Shown: positions 17,240 through 29,897, numbered from the stretch's first letter. The stretch: DNA of 64,000 bases from Betaproteobacteria bacterium (GCA_025356395.1 JANXTA010000064.1:1-64000); one strand, 5' to 3'. Made by a program: numbers and translations. Notes: generated by a model from the sequence alone, not told the origin.

Positions 17240-19444
17240 ATGAAGTTCGATACCCCCGCAACGACCAATCCGATCGACAACGGCAAGGTCATCGGTCACC
17301 CGCACGATCGTATCGACGGCAAGCTCAAGACCACCGGCCGGGCCCCTTTCGCGTACGAGCGCAACGACGTCGTGGCCAACCAAGCCTACGGCGTGATCCT
17401 CGGCGCCGCGATTGCGAAGGGCAGCATCGCGCGCATCGACACGCGCGATGCCGAGGCCGCACCCGGCGTGCTCGCGGTCGTCACGCACAAGAACGCCGGC
17501 AAGGTCGGCAAAGCCAAGGCCAACACCGTCAAGCTGATGGGCGGCCCGAAGATCGATCACTACGACCAGGCGATCGCCATCGTCGTGGCCGAGTCCTTCG
17601 AGCAGGCACGCGCGGCATCGCACCTGATCCGCGTGAACTACGAAGCCGAGCAGGGCGCGTTCGATCTCGCCGCCGCGACGGCCACCGCCGTCAAGCCGAA
17701 GTTGGGCGACTCCGATCCGGCCGACAGCAAGGTAGGCGACTTCGAGTCCGGCTTCGCGAAGGCTGCAGTCCGTCTCGATCAGACCTACACGACGCCCGAC
17801 CAGAGCCACTCGGCGATGGAGCCCATGGCGACCATCGCCGCATGGGACGGCGACAAGCTGACGATCTGGACGTCGAACCAGATGATCGACTGGGCGCGTC
17901 GCGACCTGTCCGAGACCTTCGGCCTGCCGAAGAAGAACTTCCGCGTCGTTTCGGCCTACGTGGGCGGCGGCTTCGGTTCCAAGCTGTGGATCCGCAGCGA
18001 TGCGGTGATGGCCGCGCTTGGCGCGCGCGCGGCCGGGCGACCCATCAAGGTCGCGCTCGCACGTCCACAGATCAACAACAACGCGACGCATCGTCCCGCG
18101 ACCATCCAGCGCATCCGCATCGGCGCGAATCGGGACGGTGCGATCCAGGCGATCGCGCACGAGAGCTGGTCGGGCGATCAGAAGGGTGGTCAGCCCGAGA
18201 CGGCGGCCATGCAGACGCGCCTGCTCTATGCCGGCGCTGATCGCATGACGGCCCATCGTCTCGCGACGCTCGACCTGCCCGAAGGCAACGCGATGCGGGC
18301 GCCGGGGGAGGCGTCCGGCCTGATGGCGCTCGAGATCGCGATGGACGAGCTGGCCGAGGCGCTGAAGATGGACCCGGTTCAGTTGCGCATCGTCAACGAC
18401 ACGCAGGTCGACCCCGAGAATCCGAAGCGATCGTTCTCGCATCGCAACCTGGTGGGTTGCCTGAAGCAGGGCGCCGAACGCTTCGGCTGGGACAGGCGCA
18501 GTGCCATGCCCGGGCAACGTCGTGAAGGACGCTGGCTGGTGGGCGTCGGCATGGCAAGTGCGTTCCGCGGCAACATGGCGATGGACTCGGGCGCCCGCAT
18601 CACCGTCGGTTCGGACGGGCAGGTGAAGGTCGAGACCGACATGACCGACATCGGTACCGGCAGTTACACGGTGATCGGACAGACCGCAGCCGAGATGCTG
18701 GGTGTCCCGCTCGAGAAAGTCACCGTGCTGCTGGGCGATTCGGACTTTCCGAAGTCGTCGGGTTCCGGCGGCCAGTGGGGTGGCAACAGCTCGACCGCGG
18801 GCGTGTATGCCGCATGCATGAAGATGCGTGCGGCGATCGCGAAGAAGGTCGGTGCATCAGCGACGGACGTGGTGTTCGAGAACGGCCAGGTGCGCTTCCA
18901 GGGTCGTAGCGTCGCGCTCGGCGATGCCGTCGGTTCGGCGGGCCTCACGGTCGAGGACACGATCGAGTTCGGCAAGCTCGCAAAGACGTACGCGCAGGCG
19001 ACCTTCGGCGCGCACTTCGCCGAGGTGGCCGTCGATGCGGCGACCGGCGAGATCCGCGTGCGGCGCATGAGCGGCGTGTTCGCGGCCGGCCGCATCCTCA
19101 ACCCCAAGACGGCCCGCAGCCAGGTGATCGGAGCGATGACGATGGGACTGGGCGCGGCGTTGATGGAGGAGTCGGTCGTCGATCCGCGCTACGGCTACTT
19201 CGTCAACCACGACCTCGCCGAGTACCACGTGCCGACGCATGCCGACGTACCGGTGCAGGACGTGCTCTTCCTGGACGAGGTCGACGACAAGTCGTCGCCG
19301 ATGAAGGCCAAGGGCGTGGGCGAGCTGGGCATCTGCGGCGCGGCGGCGGCGATCGCCAACGCGGTCTACAACGCTTGCGGCGTGCGGGTCCGCAACTACC
19401 CGCTGACGCTCGACAAGATCGTGCCTTACCTCAACAAGGCTTGA
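17240..19444 (+). CDS. paoC: Aldehyde oxidoreductase molybdenum-binding subunit (PaoC-like)
   Basis: A 734-residue catalytic subunit that binds the molybdopterin cofactor and oxidises aldehydes to acids. Signatures are an N-terminal hammerhead domain, GGGFGSKLW (about 235), the molybdopterin-binding region, a GSGGQWGG loop (about 510), and the base-catalyst glutamate in KGVGELGICGAAAA near the C-terminus. Length is normal. The three subunits are tightly coupled. No paoD-like maturation chaperone gene or molybdenum cofactor gene is next to them in this window. Confidence 0.93.
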   Translation: MKFDTPATTNPIDNGKVIGHPHDRIDGKLKTTGRAPFAYERNDVVANQAYGVILGAAIAKGSIARIDTRDAEAAPGVLAVVTHKNAGKVGKAKANTVKLMGGPKIDHYDQAIAIVVAESFEQARAASHLIRVNYEAEQGAFDLAAATATAVKPKLGDSDPADSKVGDFESGFAKAAVRLDQTYTTPDQSHSAMEPMATIAAWDGDKLTIWTSNQMIDWARRDLSETFGLPKKNFRVVSAYVGGGFGSKLWIRSDAVMAALGARAAGRPIKVALARPQINNNATHRPATIQRIRIGANRDGAIQAIAHESWSGDQKGGQPETAAMQTRLLYAGADRMTAHRLATLDLPEGNAMRAPGEASGLMALEIAMDELAEALKMDPVQLRIVNDTQVDPENPKRSFSHRNLVGCLKQGAERFGWDRRSAMPGQRREGRWLVGVGMASAFRGNMAMDSGARITVGSDGQVKVETDMTDIGTGSYTVIGQTAAEMLGVPLEKVTVLLGDSDFPKSSGSGGQWGGNSSTAGVYAACMKMRAAIAKKVGASATDVVFENGQVRFQGRSVALGDAVGSAGLTVEDTIEFGKLAKTYAQATFGAHFAEVAVDAATGEIRVRRMSGVFAAGRILNPKTARSQVIGAMTMGLGAALMEESVVDPRYGYFVNHDLAEYHVPTHADVPVQDVLFLDEVDDKSSPMKAKGVGELGICGAAAAIANAVYNACGVRVRNYPLTLDKIVPYLNKA

Positions 19445-19474
19445 CGCCTGGGCCTGTGGTTGCGAAGTCCGCGA

Positions 19475-21019
19475 CTACAGGCCGAGTGCCGTCCACATTG
19501 CATCGACCTTGGTCTTTACGGCCGCATCCATCACGATCGGCCGGCCCCACTCGCGGGTGGTTTCGCCGGGCCACTTGTTGGTCGCGTCGAGGCCCATCTT
19601 CGAGCCTAGTCCCGAGACCGGCGACGCGAAGTCGAGGTAGTCGATCGGCGTGTGATCGACGAGTGTCGTGTCGCGCGTCGGGTCCATCCGCGTCGTGATC
19701 GCCCAGATCACTTCCTTCCAGTCGCGCACATCGATGTCGTCGTCGACCACGACGATGAACTTCGTGTACATGAACTGGCGCAGGAAGCTCCAGATGCCGA
19801 ACATCACGCGCTTCGCGTGGCCGGGGTAGCTCTTCCTGATGCTGACCACCGCCATGCGATAGCTGCAGCCTTCGGGCGGCAGGTAGAAGTCGACGATTTC
19901 CGCGAACTGCTTCTGCAGAATCGGCACGAAGACCTCATTGAGCGCGACGCCGAGGATGGCCGGCTCGTCGGGCGGCTTGCCGGTGTAGGTCGAGTGATAG
20001 ATCGGATCGTCGCGCATCGTGATGCGGTCGATCTCGAACACGGGGAACCAGTCGCGCTCGTTGTAGTAGCCGGTGTGGTCGCCGAACGGGCCTTCCATCG
20101 CATGCAGGTAACCGCCGCGTTCGGCGAGCTCGATGCCGGCCTCGCTGCGACCTTCGTAGCCTTTCGCCGCGACCGGGATGTGGCCTTCGAGCACGATCTC
20201 CGCGCGCGCCGGCACCTGCAGGTCGGAGCCGAGGCACTTCGCGACCTCGGTCGGCCCGCCGCGCAACAGTCCCGCGAACTGGTACTCGGAGAGCGAGTCG
20301 GGGACCGGCGTCACGGCACCCAGCATCGTCGCCGGATCGGCGCCGAGTGCGACGGCGATCGGGAAGGGCTGACCCGGCTGAGCCCGCGCGAACTCGCGGA
20401 AGTCGAGCGCGCCGCCGCGATGCGCGAGCCAACGCATGATCACCTGGTTGCGCGCGATCACCTGCTGGCGATAGATGCCGAGATTCTGGCGCTTGCGCGG
20501 GTTCGGCACGTCCTGCGGGCCGCGCGTGATGACGAGTCCCCACGTGATCAGCGGGCCGGCATCGTCGGGCCAGCAGGTCTGCACCGGCAGCTTCGCGAGA
20601 TCGACCTCGGTGCCTTCGAGGACGTGTCGCTGACAGGGCGGCTTGCGCACGTTGCGCGGCGCCATGTCGCGCAATGACTTGATCATCGACAGCAGGCGGC
20701 CCGCGTCCTTGAAGCCGCGCGGTGGCTCCGGTTCCTTGAGGCGCGCGAGCAGGGTACCCACTTCACGCAACGCGCCGATCGAGTCCTGGCCCATGCCGGC
20801 CGCCACGCGCTCGACGGTACCGAACAGGTTGCCGAGTACCGGCATGGTCGCGCCGGTCGGGTGTTCGAACAGCAGTGCGGGTCCACCGGCACGCAGCGTG
20901 CGGTCGCAGATCTCCGTCATTTCCAGATGGGGCGAGATCAGTACCGTGATGCGCTTGAGCGCACCCGCGCTCTCGAGTTGCACGACGAAGTCGCGCAGGT
21001 CTTCGTACTTTTGTTTCAT
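19475..21019 (-). CDS. ubiD: UbiD family decarboxylase (4-hydroxy-3-polyprenylbenzoate type)
   Basis: A 514-residue enzyme using prenylated FMN to decarboxylate the ubiquinone precursor 4-hydroxy-3-polyprenylbenzoate. Family marks are the N-terminal [12 protein letters not shown], the cofactor and Mn/K-site stretch NLGIYRQQV ... [18 protein letters not shown], and the C-terminal DATNKWPGE. The length equals that of true UbiD, whereas many other UbiD-like decarboxylases are shorter. Start ATG 21019 gives the canonical N-terminus. The partner ubiX is not in the window. Confidence 0.93.
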   Translation of the reverse strand: MKQKYEDLRDFVVQLESAGALKRITVLISPHLEMTEICDRTLRAGGPALLFEHPTGATMPVLGNLFGTVERVAAGMGQDSIGALREVGTLLARLKEPEPPRGFKDAGRLLSMIKSLRDMAPRNVRKPPCQRHVLEGTEVDLAKLPVQTCWPDDAGPLITWGLVITRGPQDVPNPRKRQNLGIYRQQVIARNQVIMRWLAHRGGALDFREFARAQPGQPFPIAVALGADPATMLGAVTPVPDSLSEYQFAGLLRGGPTEVAKCLGSDLQVPARAEIVLEGHIPVAAKGYEGRSEAGIELAERGGYLHAMEGPFGDHTGYYNERDWFPVFEIDRITMRDDPIYHSTYTGKPPDEPAILGVALNEVFVPILQKQFAEIVDFYLPPEGCSYRMAVVSIRKSYPGHAKRVMFGIWSFLRQFMYTKFIVVVDDDIDVRDWKEVIWAITTRMDPTRDTTLVDHTPIDYLDFASPVSGLGSKMGLDATNKWPGETTREWGRPIVMDAAVKTKVDAMWTALGL

Positions 21020-21576
21020 CGAGTCGAGTGATGTGCGAAGCGGGTCGGTCGCGGAGACTGCAGGGCATCGCAAGAATGTGTGCGTCCCACGCATCGACCT
21101 GGCCTCATAGGAGGGCCGTAAAAGTTAACATTTCCCTGATTGACCATCCAAAAGCGGCTGCGTACCTTTCGCGCTCCTTCTCCACCGCGGTCACGCCAGA
21201 CCGTCGCAGCAACAGCCAGGCAGCATAGCGTCACGCTTGTCGCTTTCGGTTCTCGTGATGTGCAGTGCCTCACGCACGCCATCACAACGAGCGGGCTTCC
21301 CGGACGCCCATGTTGTCCAATCATCGAGCGTTTGCCTCGTCCGGGTTCAACTTGTAGTGGCTGAGGTATTACGTCGATTTTCGACGTCGATGTCCCGAGC
21401 CTCGCGACGAAGTGTTTCATTCTCGTCGCGCACTGCGAGCCTTGTGAAGACCGTCGGTCATCACGCAAATCGTCGTTTCATGGAAGGTCGTGCATCCGCT
21501 TGCGGGCCACGACTTCTGCGCTTCCGTGATGCGAGCGTCCCGACGTCCGTCAGTGAGACGCGGGACAGGAGTCAGT
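21020..21576. other. Gene-free interval between ubiD and the transglycosylase gene
   Basis: These 557 bases separate two divergent genes. They should contain the promoters of both. I find no ORF with sensible composition on either strand, no RNA gene, and no strong repeat or hairpin. The base composition is less GC-biased than its neighbours, with AT-richer stretches such as AAAAGTTAACATTT at about 21121. Degenerated coding sequence cannot be excluded. Confidence 0.5.
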
Positions 21577-22521
21577 ATGAATGCGAAGTTGATGCGGGCC
21601 GAATGGCGCGCCGTCAGAAGGGTTTCGTTGAGGCTGATGCACAACAGCCTTTCGCTGTTCGGTCTGCTTTCCGTTGGTGTCGTCGCGATGGTTGCGGCAC
21701 ATCCCGAGTACGCCCACGCCGTCGGTCGCTGGATCGTGCCCGGCGACGAAGCACGAGCCCCGGTTGCCGTGGTCGCGCCAACACCCGATCCCCTGAGCGG
21801 CGCCATCGCGCACCAGGGCGGCGAAGCGGGTCGGATGCTGGGTCTCGCCGAACCCGCGGTGGTCGAATCCCCCGTGGTCGTCAGCAAGGTTTCCGCGACG
21901 GTCGACCGTTCGCCTGCCGCCCGCGAGAAGCGCGAGGTCGCGAACTACCTGTCCAAGAAATACCGCGTCAATCTCGATGCGGTCTCGATGCTCGTCGATG
22001 CGGCCTACACGACCGGCCATGACCTCAGCCTCGACCCGTTGTTGTTGCTGTCGGTGATGGGCGTCGAGTCCGGCTTCAATCCCTTCGCCGAAAGCACCGC
22101 GGGCGCTTCGGGCCTGATGCAGTTGATGTCCAAGGTGCATCGCGACAAGCTCAACGACTTCGGTGGTCCCAACATCGCGCTCAACCCGGTGGTCAACCTG
22201 CGCGTCGGCGCGGTCGTGCTGAAGGACTGCATCCGTCGAGGTGGTTCGATCGCCGATGGGCTGCGTCTCTACGTCGGCGCCGGCATGGGCGACGACAGCG
22301 GCTACGGCTCCCGCGTGCTGCAGGAGAAGGACAAGCTCGCCCAGGTCGTGCGCGGCAATCCGCGTCCGCGCATCGAGCCGATTCCGGCGACCGCCGGCAA
22401 GCCGGTGCAGGACATGCCGCGCAGCGACGACCATCGCGACGACAAGGCCGATCCGAAGCGCGACGCGCGCCGCCCTGCGGTCGACGACGATTCCGACCCG
22501 GGACGCTTCGCGTCGCTCTGA
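21577..22521 (+). CDS. Lytic transglycosylase (SLT domain), membrane-anchored
   Basis: A 314-residue protein with an N-terminal membrane anchor or signal (about 25-45), a Pro/Val-rich spacer, then an SLT goose-lysozyme-like domain at about 125-265. The catalytic glutamate is in SVMGVESGFNPFAES, followed by GASGLMQLM, NIALNPVVNLRVGA and LRLYVGAG. The C-terminal 50 residues are charged and disordered. It should cleave peptidoglycan glycan strands in the periplasm. ATG 21577 has GGAG about 6 bp upstream. It stands alone. Confidence 0.9.
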   Translation: MNAKLMRAEWRAVRRVSLRLMHNSLSLFGLLSVGVVAMVAAHPEYAHAVGRWIVPGDEARAPVAVVAPTPDPLSGAIAHQGGEAGRMLGLAEPAVVESPVVVSKVSATVDRSPAAREKREVANYLSKKYRVNLDAVSMLVDAAYTTGHDLSLDPLLLLSVMGVESGFNPFAESTAGASGLMQLMSKVHRDKLNDFGGPNIALNPVVNLRVGAVVLKDCIRRGGSIADGLRLYVGAGMGDDSGYGSRVLQEKDKLAQVVRGNPRPRIEPIPATAGKPVQDMPRSDDHRDDKADPKRDARRPAVDDDSDPGRFASL

Positions 22522-22525
22522 CGCG

Positions 22526-23725
22526 TCACCGCTTCAGCAGCTTGCCGATGCGCGCGACGGCCTCGCGCAGGTTCTCCATGGACGTGGCATACGACAGCCT
22601 GAGCCAGCGCTCGGGGTCGTGATGCCCAAAGTCCTTCCCCGGTACCAGGGCCACGCCGGCCTCGTCGAGGATGTGCAGCGCCAGCGCGTTGCTGTCGGGT
22701 AGCCCAGGCGACAGGAAGCGACTGCAGTCGGCGTAGATGTAGAACGCGCCGTCCGGCATCACCGGGATCCCAAAGCCCAGTTCGCGCAGGGCCGGCACGA
22801 TGTAGTCGCGGCGCCGCCTGAACTCCTCCTTGCGCGATTCGTAGATCGCGATGTTCTCCGGTTCGAAACATGCCAGCGCCGCGTACTGCGACGGCGTCGA
22901 CGCGCAGATGAAGAGATTCTGCGCGAGCTTCTCGAAGGTCGGGATCAACGCCGTCGGTACCACGGCCCAGCCGAGCCGCCAGCCGGTCATGTGGAAATAC
23001 TTCGAGAAGCTGTTGATGACGATCACGTCGTCGCTGATCTCGAGCGCCGAGCGATGCCGCACTTCACCCGGTCCCTGGTAGGTCAGCTCGAGATAGATCT
23101 CGTCGACGATCGAGAGGCCCTTGCGCGCGGCGACCGTCTCGATGATGCGTCGCAGTTCGTCGGGCGCGATCGACGTGCCGGTCGGATTGGAGGGCGACGC
23201 GATCAGCACGCCGCGGGTCTTCGGGGTCCAGTGCGCCTCGACCATCGCGGCGCTGAGCTGGAAGCGATCCTCGGGTCCCGCGGGGATCAGCTTCGCGACG
23301 CCGTCGAACGCAGCCACGAAGTGACGATTGCACGGGTAGCACGGATCCGGCATCAGGATCTCGTGGCCCGGGTCGACGATCGCGGCCATCGTCAGCAGCA
23401 GGGCACCCGATGCGCCGGCCGTGACGATGATGCGGTCGCAGTCGATGTCGACGCCGTGACGGGCCTTGAGGAAGTCGGCGATGGCCATTCTCAGGGGCCG
23501 GATGCCGACCGCGGCGGTGTAGTGCGTGTCGCCGCGCTGCATCGCATCGGCCAGCGCCTGGATCACGCGCGGCGGTGCGGTGAAGTCGGGCTCGCCGACG
23601 CTCATGTGGATGATCGAGCGTCCCTGCAACTCCAGCGCATGGGCGTGCTTCATCAGTTCCATCACGTAGAACGGCGTGATGTGTTCGGTGCGCGCGGCGA
23701 GTGCCAGGGCGTTGCTGCGGTCCAT
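22526..23725 (-). CDS. PLP-dependent aminotransferase, class I/II
   Basis: A 399-residue fold-type I enzyme of the AspC/AlaT-like group. Seen are the N-terminal MSVGEPDF, ASPSNPTGT (substrate carboxylate region), and the PLP lysine in INSFSKYFHMTGWRLGW, with a C-terminal arginine in RLSYATSMENL. ATG 23725 gives the normal N-terminus (MDRSNALALAAR). The true substrate (aspartate, alanine or aromatic) cannot be fixed by sequence alone. It is divergent from maeB. Confidence 0.9.
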   Translation of the reverse strand: MDRSNALALAARTEHITPFYVMELMKHAHALELQGRSIIHMSVGEPDFTAPPRVIQALADAMQRGDTHYTAAVGIRPLRMAIADFLKARHGVDIDCDRIIVTAGASGALLLTMAAIVDPGHEILMPDPCYPCNRHFVAAFDGVAKLIPAGPEDRFQLSAAMVEAHWTPKTRGVLIASPSNPTGTSIAPDELRRIIETVAARKGLSIVDEIYLELTYQGPGEVRHRSALEISDDVIVINSFSKYFHMTGWRLGWAVVPTALIPTFEKLAQNLFICASTPSQYAALACFEPENIAIYESRKEEFRRRRDYIVPALRELGFGIPVMPDGAFYIYADCSRFLSPGLPDSNALALHILDEAGVALVPGKDFGHHDPERWLRLSYATSMENLREAVARIGKLLKR

Positions 23726-23817
23726 GTCGGAAGGTCGTGAGTGGGTCGGTGCGGCGATGATAGGGGCAAGCGCTTGCCTCATCGTGCCTCGGCGTGGTGG
23801 CGTCCCCTTCGCAGAGC

Positions 23818-23823
23818 GATAAT
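23818..23823 (+). promoter_or_regulatory. Possible -10 box of maeB
   Basis: GATAAT lies 40 bp before the maeB ATG, in the divergent gap with the aminotransferase gene. No convincing -35 element is present at 17 bp. Confidence 0.35.
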
Positions 23824-23863
23824 CGCGCCCCATGCTCCTCACAAGACCAACCAGAAAGCCGCC

Positions 23864-26196
<2,333 letters not shown>

Positions 26197-26200
<4 letters not shown>

Positions 26201-26775
26201 CGGGGATGCGCGCCGTCTCGAAGGGCAGAACGTTTCTCGTGCTTTTCGCCCGGGTCGTGCTGATCGCGGCGACGATGGGGTTCGTGCTGCCCGCGCACGC
26301 GCTCTACGATCCCAAGTCCGATCCGTCGCTGGCGGCCGCTCAGGGCGAATGGGTCGGGTCGCTGACCTACCGCGACTACCAGCGGCCCGATCGCATGGTG
26401 ACGCTGCCGACGCGACTGTTCGCAGCGTTCGGCGCGCCCGACACGCTGGTGCTGCACTTCGTGTTCGACGACGGGCCCGGCAAGACCGTGTACTCCTACG
26501 AGAGCGTCCGTTTCGATTTCGCGAAGAGCGTGCTGACCTGAACGACCGGCGACGCCGACCGGATCGGCACGGACTACCGCATGGTGTCGGTCGATCGTCA
26601 GCCGACTCTGACCCGCATGGTTTTCGAAGGCGCGTCGAAGGACGATGGTCGAGTGCGCGTCACGATCGAGGTCGAGGCGCAACGCCTGATGCTGAAGAAG
26701 GAACAGATCGACGCGGCCGGCAATGCGCTGCTGCGCAATACCTTCCTGTTTCGTCGCGCGCCGGTACCCGGATGA
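26197..26775 (+). pseudogene. Secreted hypothetical protein gene with in-frame TGA
   Basis: From ATG 26197 (ATGA overlap with maeB) the frame encodes a signal peptide (about residues 10-35, ending VLPAHA) and a domain starting ALYDPKSDPSLAAAQGEWVGSL, then stops at TGA 26539-26541. The same frame stays open beyond the stop (TTGDADRIGTDYRMVSVDRQ...) to TGA 26773-26775, and the composition is continuous. A TGG tryptophan codon mutated to TGA is the simplest explanation. Rebuilt length is 192 residues, with no charged break at the stop. I cannot name the family. Restart at GTG/ATG 26581 could give only the C-terminal third. Confidence 0.8.
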
Positions 26776-27683
26776 GCGGTCGAATCCTGCGGACTGCTGT
26801 CGCGCTGGGTCTGCTGTTCTGCGTGGCAGCCGGTGTGCAGGCGCAGACCCTTGCCCTGTCGTTCGACGATGGTTTCGATCCTCGCGCGCAGCCGCACGCC
26901 GCGACGTGGAACGCGGCGATGCTCGATGCCCTGGCGTATGCCGAGGTGCGAGCTATCTTGTTCGCTGCGGGCCAATGGGTCGACACGCCAGACGGTCTCG
27001 CACTGCTCGAGGCCTGGGGCGATGCGGGGCACGGCATCGCCAACCATACCTATCGCCACATCAGCCTGGGCTCGGCGAAAACGACCCTCGACGCCTTCAT
27101 CGCGGACAGCGAGCGCAACGAGGCGCTGCTGAAACCCCTACCCGGCTGGACGCGCCGGTTCCGCTTTCCCTAACTGAAGGAAGGCGATACGGACGACAAA
27201 CGCGATGGCTTCCGCGCCTGGATGGCGGCACGCGACTACGGGTCGGGCGCGGTCAGCATCGACGCGAGCGACTGGTACTACGACCTGCGCTGGCGCGCGT
27301 GGAGGACCGCGCATCCCGACGCGGATCCGGCGCCTTTCCGAGACGCCTATCTGGCGCACCTCGCGAGCCGCGCGGCCTACTACGACGGGCTGTCGCAACA
27401 GGTCCTGCGTCGCAGCGTGAAGCACGTGTTGCTGCTGCACGCGAACGCCATCAACGCGGCGTTTCTGCCGGACGTGATCGCGATGTTCCGCGCGAACGGA
27501 TGGACCATCGTCGCGCCCGAAGAGGCCTATGCCGATCCGCTGTACGCGACGAAGACGACCCCATTGCCCGCTGGCGAAAGCGTCCTCTGGTCGCTCGCGA
27601 AGCAGGCGGGTGTCGAGGCCCTGCGCTATCCGGCCGAGGACGATGTCTACGAGAAGCCGATCCTCGACGCGCTCGGTTTGTAG
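26772..27683 (+). pseudogene. Polysaccharide deacetylase gene with in-frame TAA
   Basis: The frame starts at ATG 26772 (ATGA overlap with the previous locus). It has a signal peptide ending VQA and the NodB-domain motifs: LALSFDDGFD with the metal-binding aspartates (about 32-40) and IANHTYRHISLG with the metal histidines. TAA at 27171-27173 interrupts it at GWTRRFRFP, where a tyrosine (TAC/TAT) would normally start LKEGDT. The same frame then runs intact to 27683, including a late LLLHANAINA motif typical of these enzymes. One substitution separates this from a 303-residue enzyme that would remove N- or O-acetyl groups from an envelope polysaccharide. The truncated N-terminal piece keeps the metal site but loses half the barrel. 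Confidence 0.85.
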
Positions 27684-27695
27684 TCGGCGCCGGCC

Positions 27696-29012
27696 TTACT
27701 GCGGCGTGCTGCGCGCGAACAGTCGCGCGATCTCCCACATCGTCTTCGGCCGGAACAGGTGTGACGGCTTGGCGCGGCCGAAGAGGCCATCGACGACGAG
27801 CCGTTGCAACGCCGGCGCCTTCGCGACCTGCGTCAGCAAGGCGGGCGTGCGCTCCGGCGCGAGCGCATGGCGTTGCACTGCGCGATACAGCGAGAAGCGT
27901 CGCGTGAAGCGGCGCGACAGGCGCGCGCGATAGTCCTCGGTGATGCGGCTCGCGGCAGCTTCGTCGAGGGTCACGGGCTCACGATGACCGTCGAGGCCGC
28001 GCTTCGGCCAGTGCTGCGCGAACGCTGACGCGAGGAACTCGGCCGACTCGAGCGCGTAGTCGATTCCTTCGCCGGTGATCGGATTGACCAAGCCGGCGGC
28101 CTCGCCGATCACCAGCAGCCGATTGCGACCCGCGAAGTCGCGGTGGAAGTCGGTACGCAGCGGATAGGCGCGCATCGGTCCGTCCTGCTTCGCGTGGGCG
28201 AGCATCTTCACCAGCAGCGGATGGGTCGCGATGAGGGCTTCGAGCCGCTGCGCCTGCGGCATCGGCTTCGCGCTGCGGCCCGCCTGCACATCGTTCTGCG
28301 CGAACACGCCGCAGCCGATGTTGGCCGAGGTCGGCGAGGTCGGGAAGATCCAGCCGTAGCCGGGCAGGTCGACGCCGTCGAAGAACAGCACGACGCGATC
28401 GCTGAGACCTTGGACGTCGTCGAAGTAGACCCGGGCAGCGTGTTCGACGGCAGGCTTCTTGTCGAGCAGCCCGCAGGCGCGCAGCAACTGCGACTCGGCG
28501 CCCGTCGCGAGCACGATCGTGGCCGCCTCGACGACGAGGTCCGTGTCGGTGAGGACGCGCGCGTAGGTAGCGTGGGTTTCGATCGCAGTCACCTTGGTCG
28601 CGTCGAAGTAGCTCGGCCCCGCGCTCAGGGCATGGCGCAGCAGCAGGTCGTCGAGCGCGAGGCGTGGCAGCACGATGAGGTCCGACGGTCCGTTGGAACC
28701 ACCCCGGTCGAAGCGCATCGTGAACTCGACGGTCGACCCGTTCAGCCCGGGCCCGCGGATGTCGACGCCGCGACACGCGAAGCCCTGTCCCGCGACCCGA
28801 TCGAGCGCGCCGATGCGGGCCAGCACGCGGGCGCCGCGCGGCGTGATGCCGTCGCCGCAGGTCTTGTCGCGCGGGAAGCGCGCGCGGTCGATCAGCGCGA
28901 CGGACAGGCCCTGGCGGGTCAGCAGATAGGCGGCGGTCGAGCCGGCCGGGCCGGCGCCGACGATGCAGACGTCGAAGGCACGGGGCAGCTTCGGGGAGGG
29001 CGTTGAAGACAT
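27696..29012 (-). CDS. FAD-dependent oxidoreductase, geranylgeranyl-reductase family
   Basis: A 438-residue flavoprotein. The N-terminal dinucleotide motif is CIVGAGPAGSTAAYLL, followed by ALIDRARFPRDKTCGDGI, the marker of the geranylgeranyl reductase / tryptophan-halogenase-like branch. The second FAD motif is LLVIGEAAGLVNPITGEGIDYALES. The C-terminal 90 residues are basic and helical, and may contact the membrane. It probably reduces double bonds of an isoprenoid or oxidises a lipid-like substrate; the target is unknown. It converges with the broken deacetylase 12 bp away and is divergent from another decayed gene. Confidence 0.88.
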   Translation of the reverse strand: MSSTPSPKLPRAFDVCIVGAGPAGSTAAYLLTRQGLSVALIDRARFPRDKTCGDGITPRGARVLARIGALDRVAGQGFACRGVDIRGPGLNGSTVEFTMRFDRGGSNGPSDLIVLPRLALDDLLLRHALSAGPSYFDATKVTAIETHATYARVLTDTDLVVEAATIVLATGAESQLLRACGLLDKKPAVEHAARVYFDDVQGLSDRVVLFFDGVDLPGYGWIFPTSPTSANIGCGVFAQNDVQAGRSAKPMPQAQRLEALIATHPLLVKMLAHAKQDGPMRAYPLRTDFHRDFAGRNRLLVIGEAAGLVNPITGEGIDYALESAEFLASAFAQHWPKRGLDGHREPVTLDEAAASRITEDYRARLSRRFTRRFSLYRAVQRHALAPERTPALLTQVAKAPALQRLVVDGLFGRAKPSHLFRPKTMWEIARLFARSTPQ

Positions 29013-29080
29013 CGACGGATTTTAGCGACTCGACGCCTCGCTTCGATAGGCTCCACGGACCGCTCACTGATTCGATCCGC

Positions 29081-29868
29081 ATGACCCTCGCTCACCGCTG
29101 CCGCCGTTGATTGTCGCCGCTTGCGCTCTGCGCGTGCGTCCCCGCGTTCGCGCAATCGGCCGACGTGTCGCTGGCTTTCGTGCCTGGTCAGCGGGGCGTG
29201 CAGGCCTGCTTCACGTTGTCGCAGGTGACCGACGTCCTGCGCTTCGCGGTCAATGGCGAGATCCGCAAGCGGACCTGGCACCCCGACGACGGCGCCACGC
29301 TGAGCGAAGACGGCACTGAACTGCACCTTGCCCGCGTCGGACGTCAGGTGTCGATCCGCCTGCTGCCGTTCGCGCGCGACGGCGAGCTCGATCGCGTCTA
29401 CACCCCGGTGCTTCCGTTCGGTGACGGCCATGCGGCGGCTGTGAACGCCCAATATCTGTTGCCGAAAGGCGGTGGCGTCGTTCGCCTGGCGAGTGGCGGC
29501 GTTGTCCTTGATCGATGCAGTCGCAACGCCCCGATCGAATCGGCCCGCTCGGCATCTGGTCAGCGATGTTCGCCGCCACGCGAACGGATCGGGTCTACGC
29601 GCTTACCGACTTCAAATGGGCGGTCACGCACGATCCGGACCAGGCCGATACACCGATCGACGAACTGCTGGACGCGAAGCGACCGTGGAACGATGTGTTC
29701 CGCGATCGCCGCGAAGCCCTGCACGTTCCTGTTCCGCGCGCGGACGAGCCGGTGCAGGCCGGCCTGGCGGCGGTGCTGATCGACCCGCTGGTGATCGATC
29801 TCGTCGTCAAGGACTGCAAAGGTGGCGCCACGCCGCCGGGCTTCGTGATGCCCGACACGGTGCTCTGA
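29081..29868 (+). pseudogene. Secreted hypothetical protein gene, stop plus frameshift
   Basis: From ATG 29081 the frame reads MTLAHRCRR and hits TGA at 29108-29110, then continues in frame as LSPLALCACVPAFAQS, a signal peptide with AxA-type cleavage. TGG to TGA is the likely change. A mature domain follows (SLAFVPGQRGVQACFTLSQV ... YTPVLPFGDG). Between about 29500 and 29530 the coding sense moves to another frame, which begins near RPDRIGPLGIWSAMF and continues to TGA 29866-29868. Two independent lesions are present. The rebuilt protein would be about 260 residues. I do not recognise the family. A TTG at 29111 could in principle rescue the first lesion, but the frameshift remains. Confidence 0.7.
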
Positions 29869-29891
29869 ATCGTTCCGTGGTTGGCGCTCGG

Positions 29892-29897
29892 TAGAAT
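29892..29897 (+). promoter_or_regulatory. Possible -10 box of the GH17-like gene
   Basis: TAGAAT lies 66 bp before the preferred ATG (29963). The earlier in-frame GTG at 29912 would leave a leader of only about 8 bases, which is one reason to prefer the later start. Confidence 0.35.
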
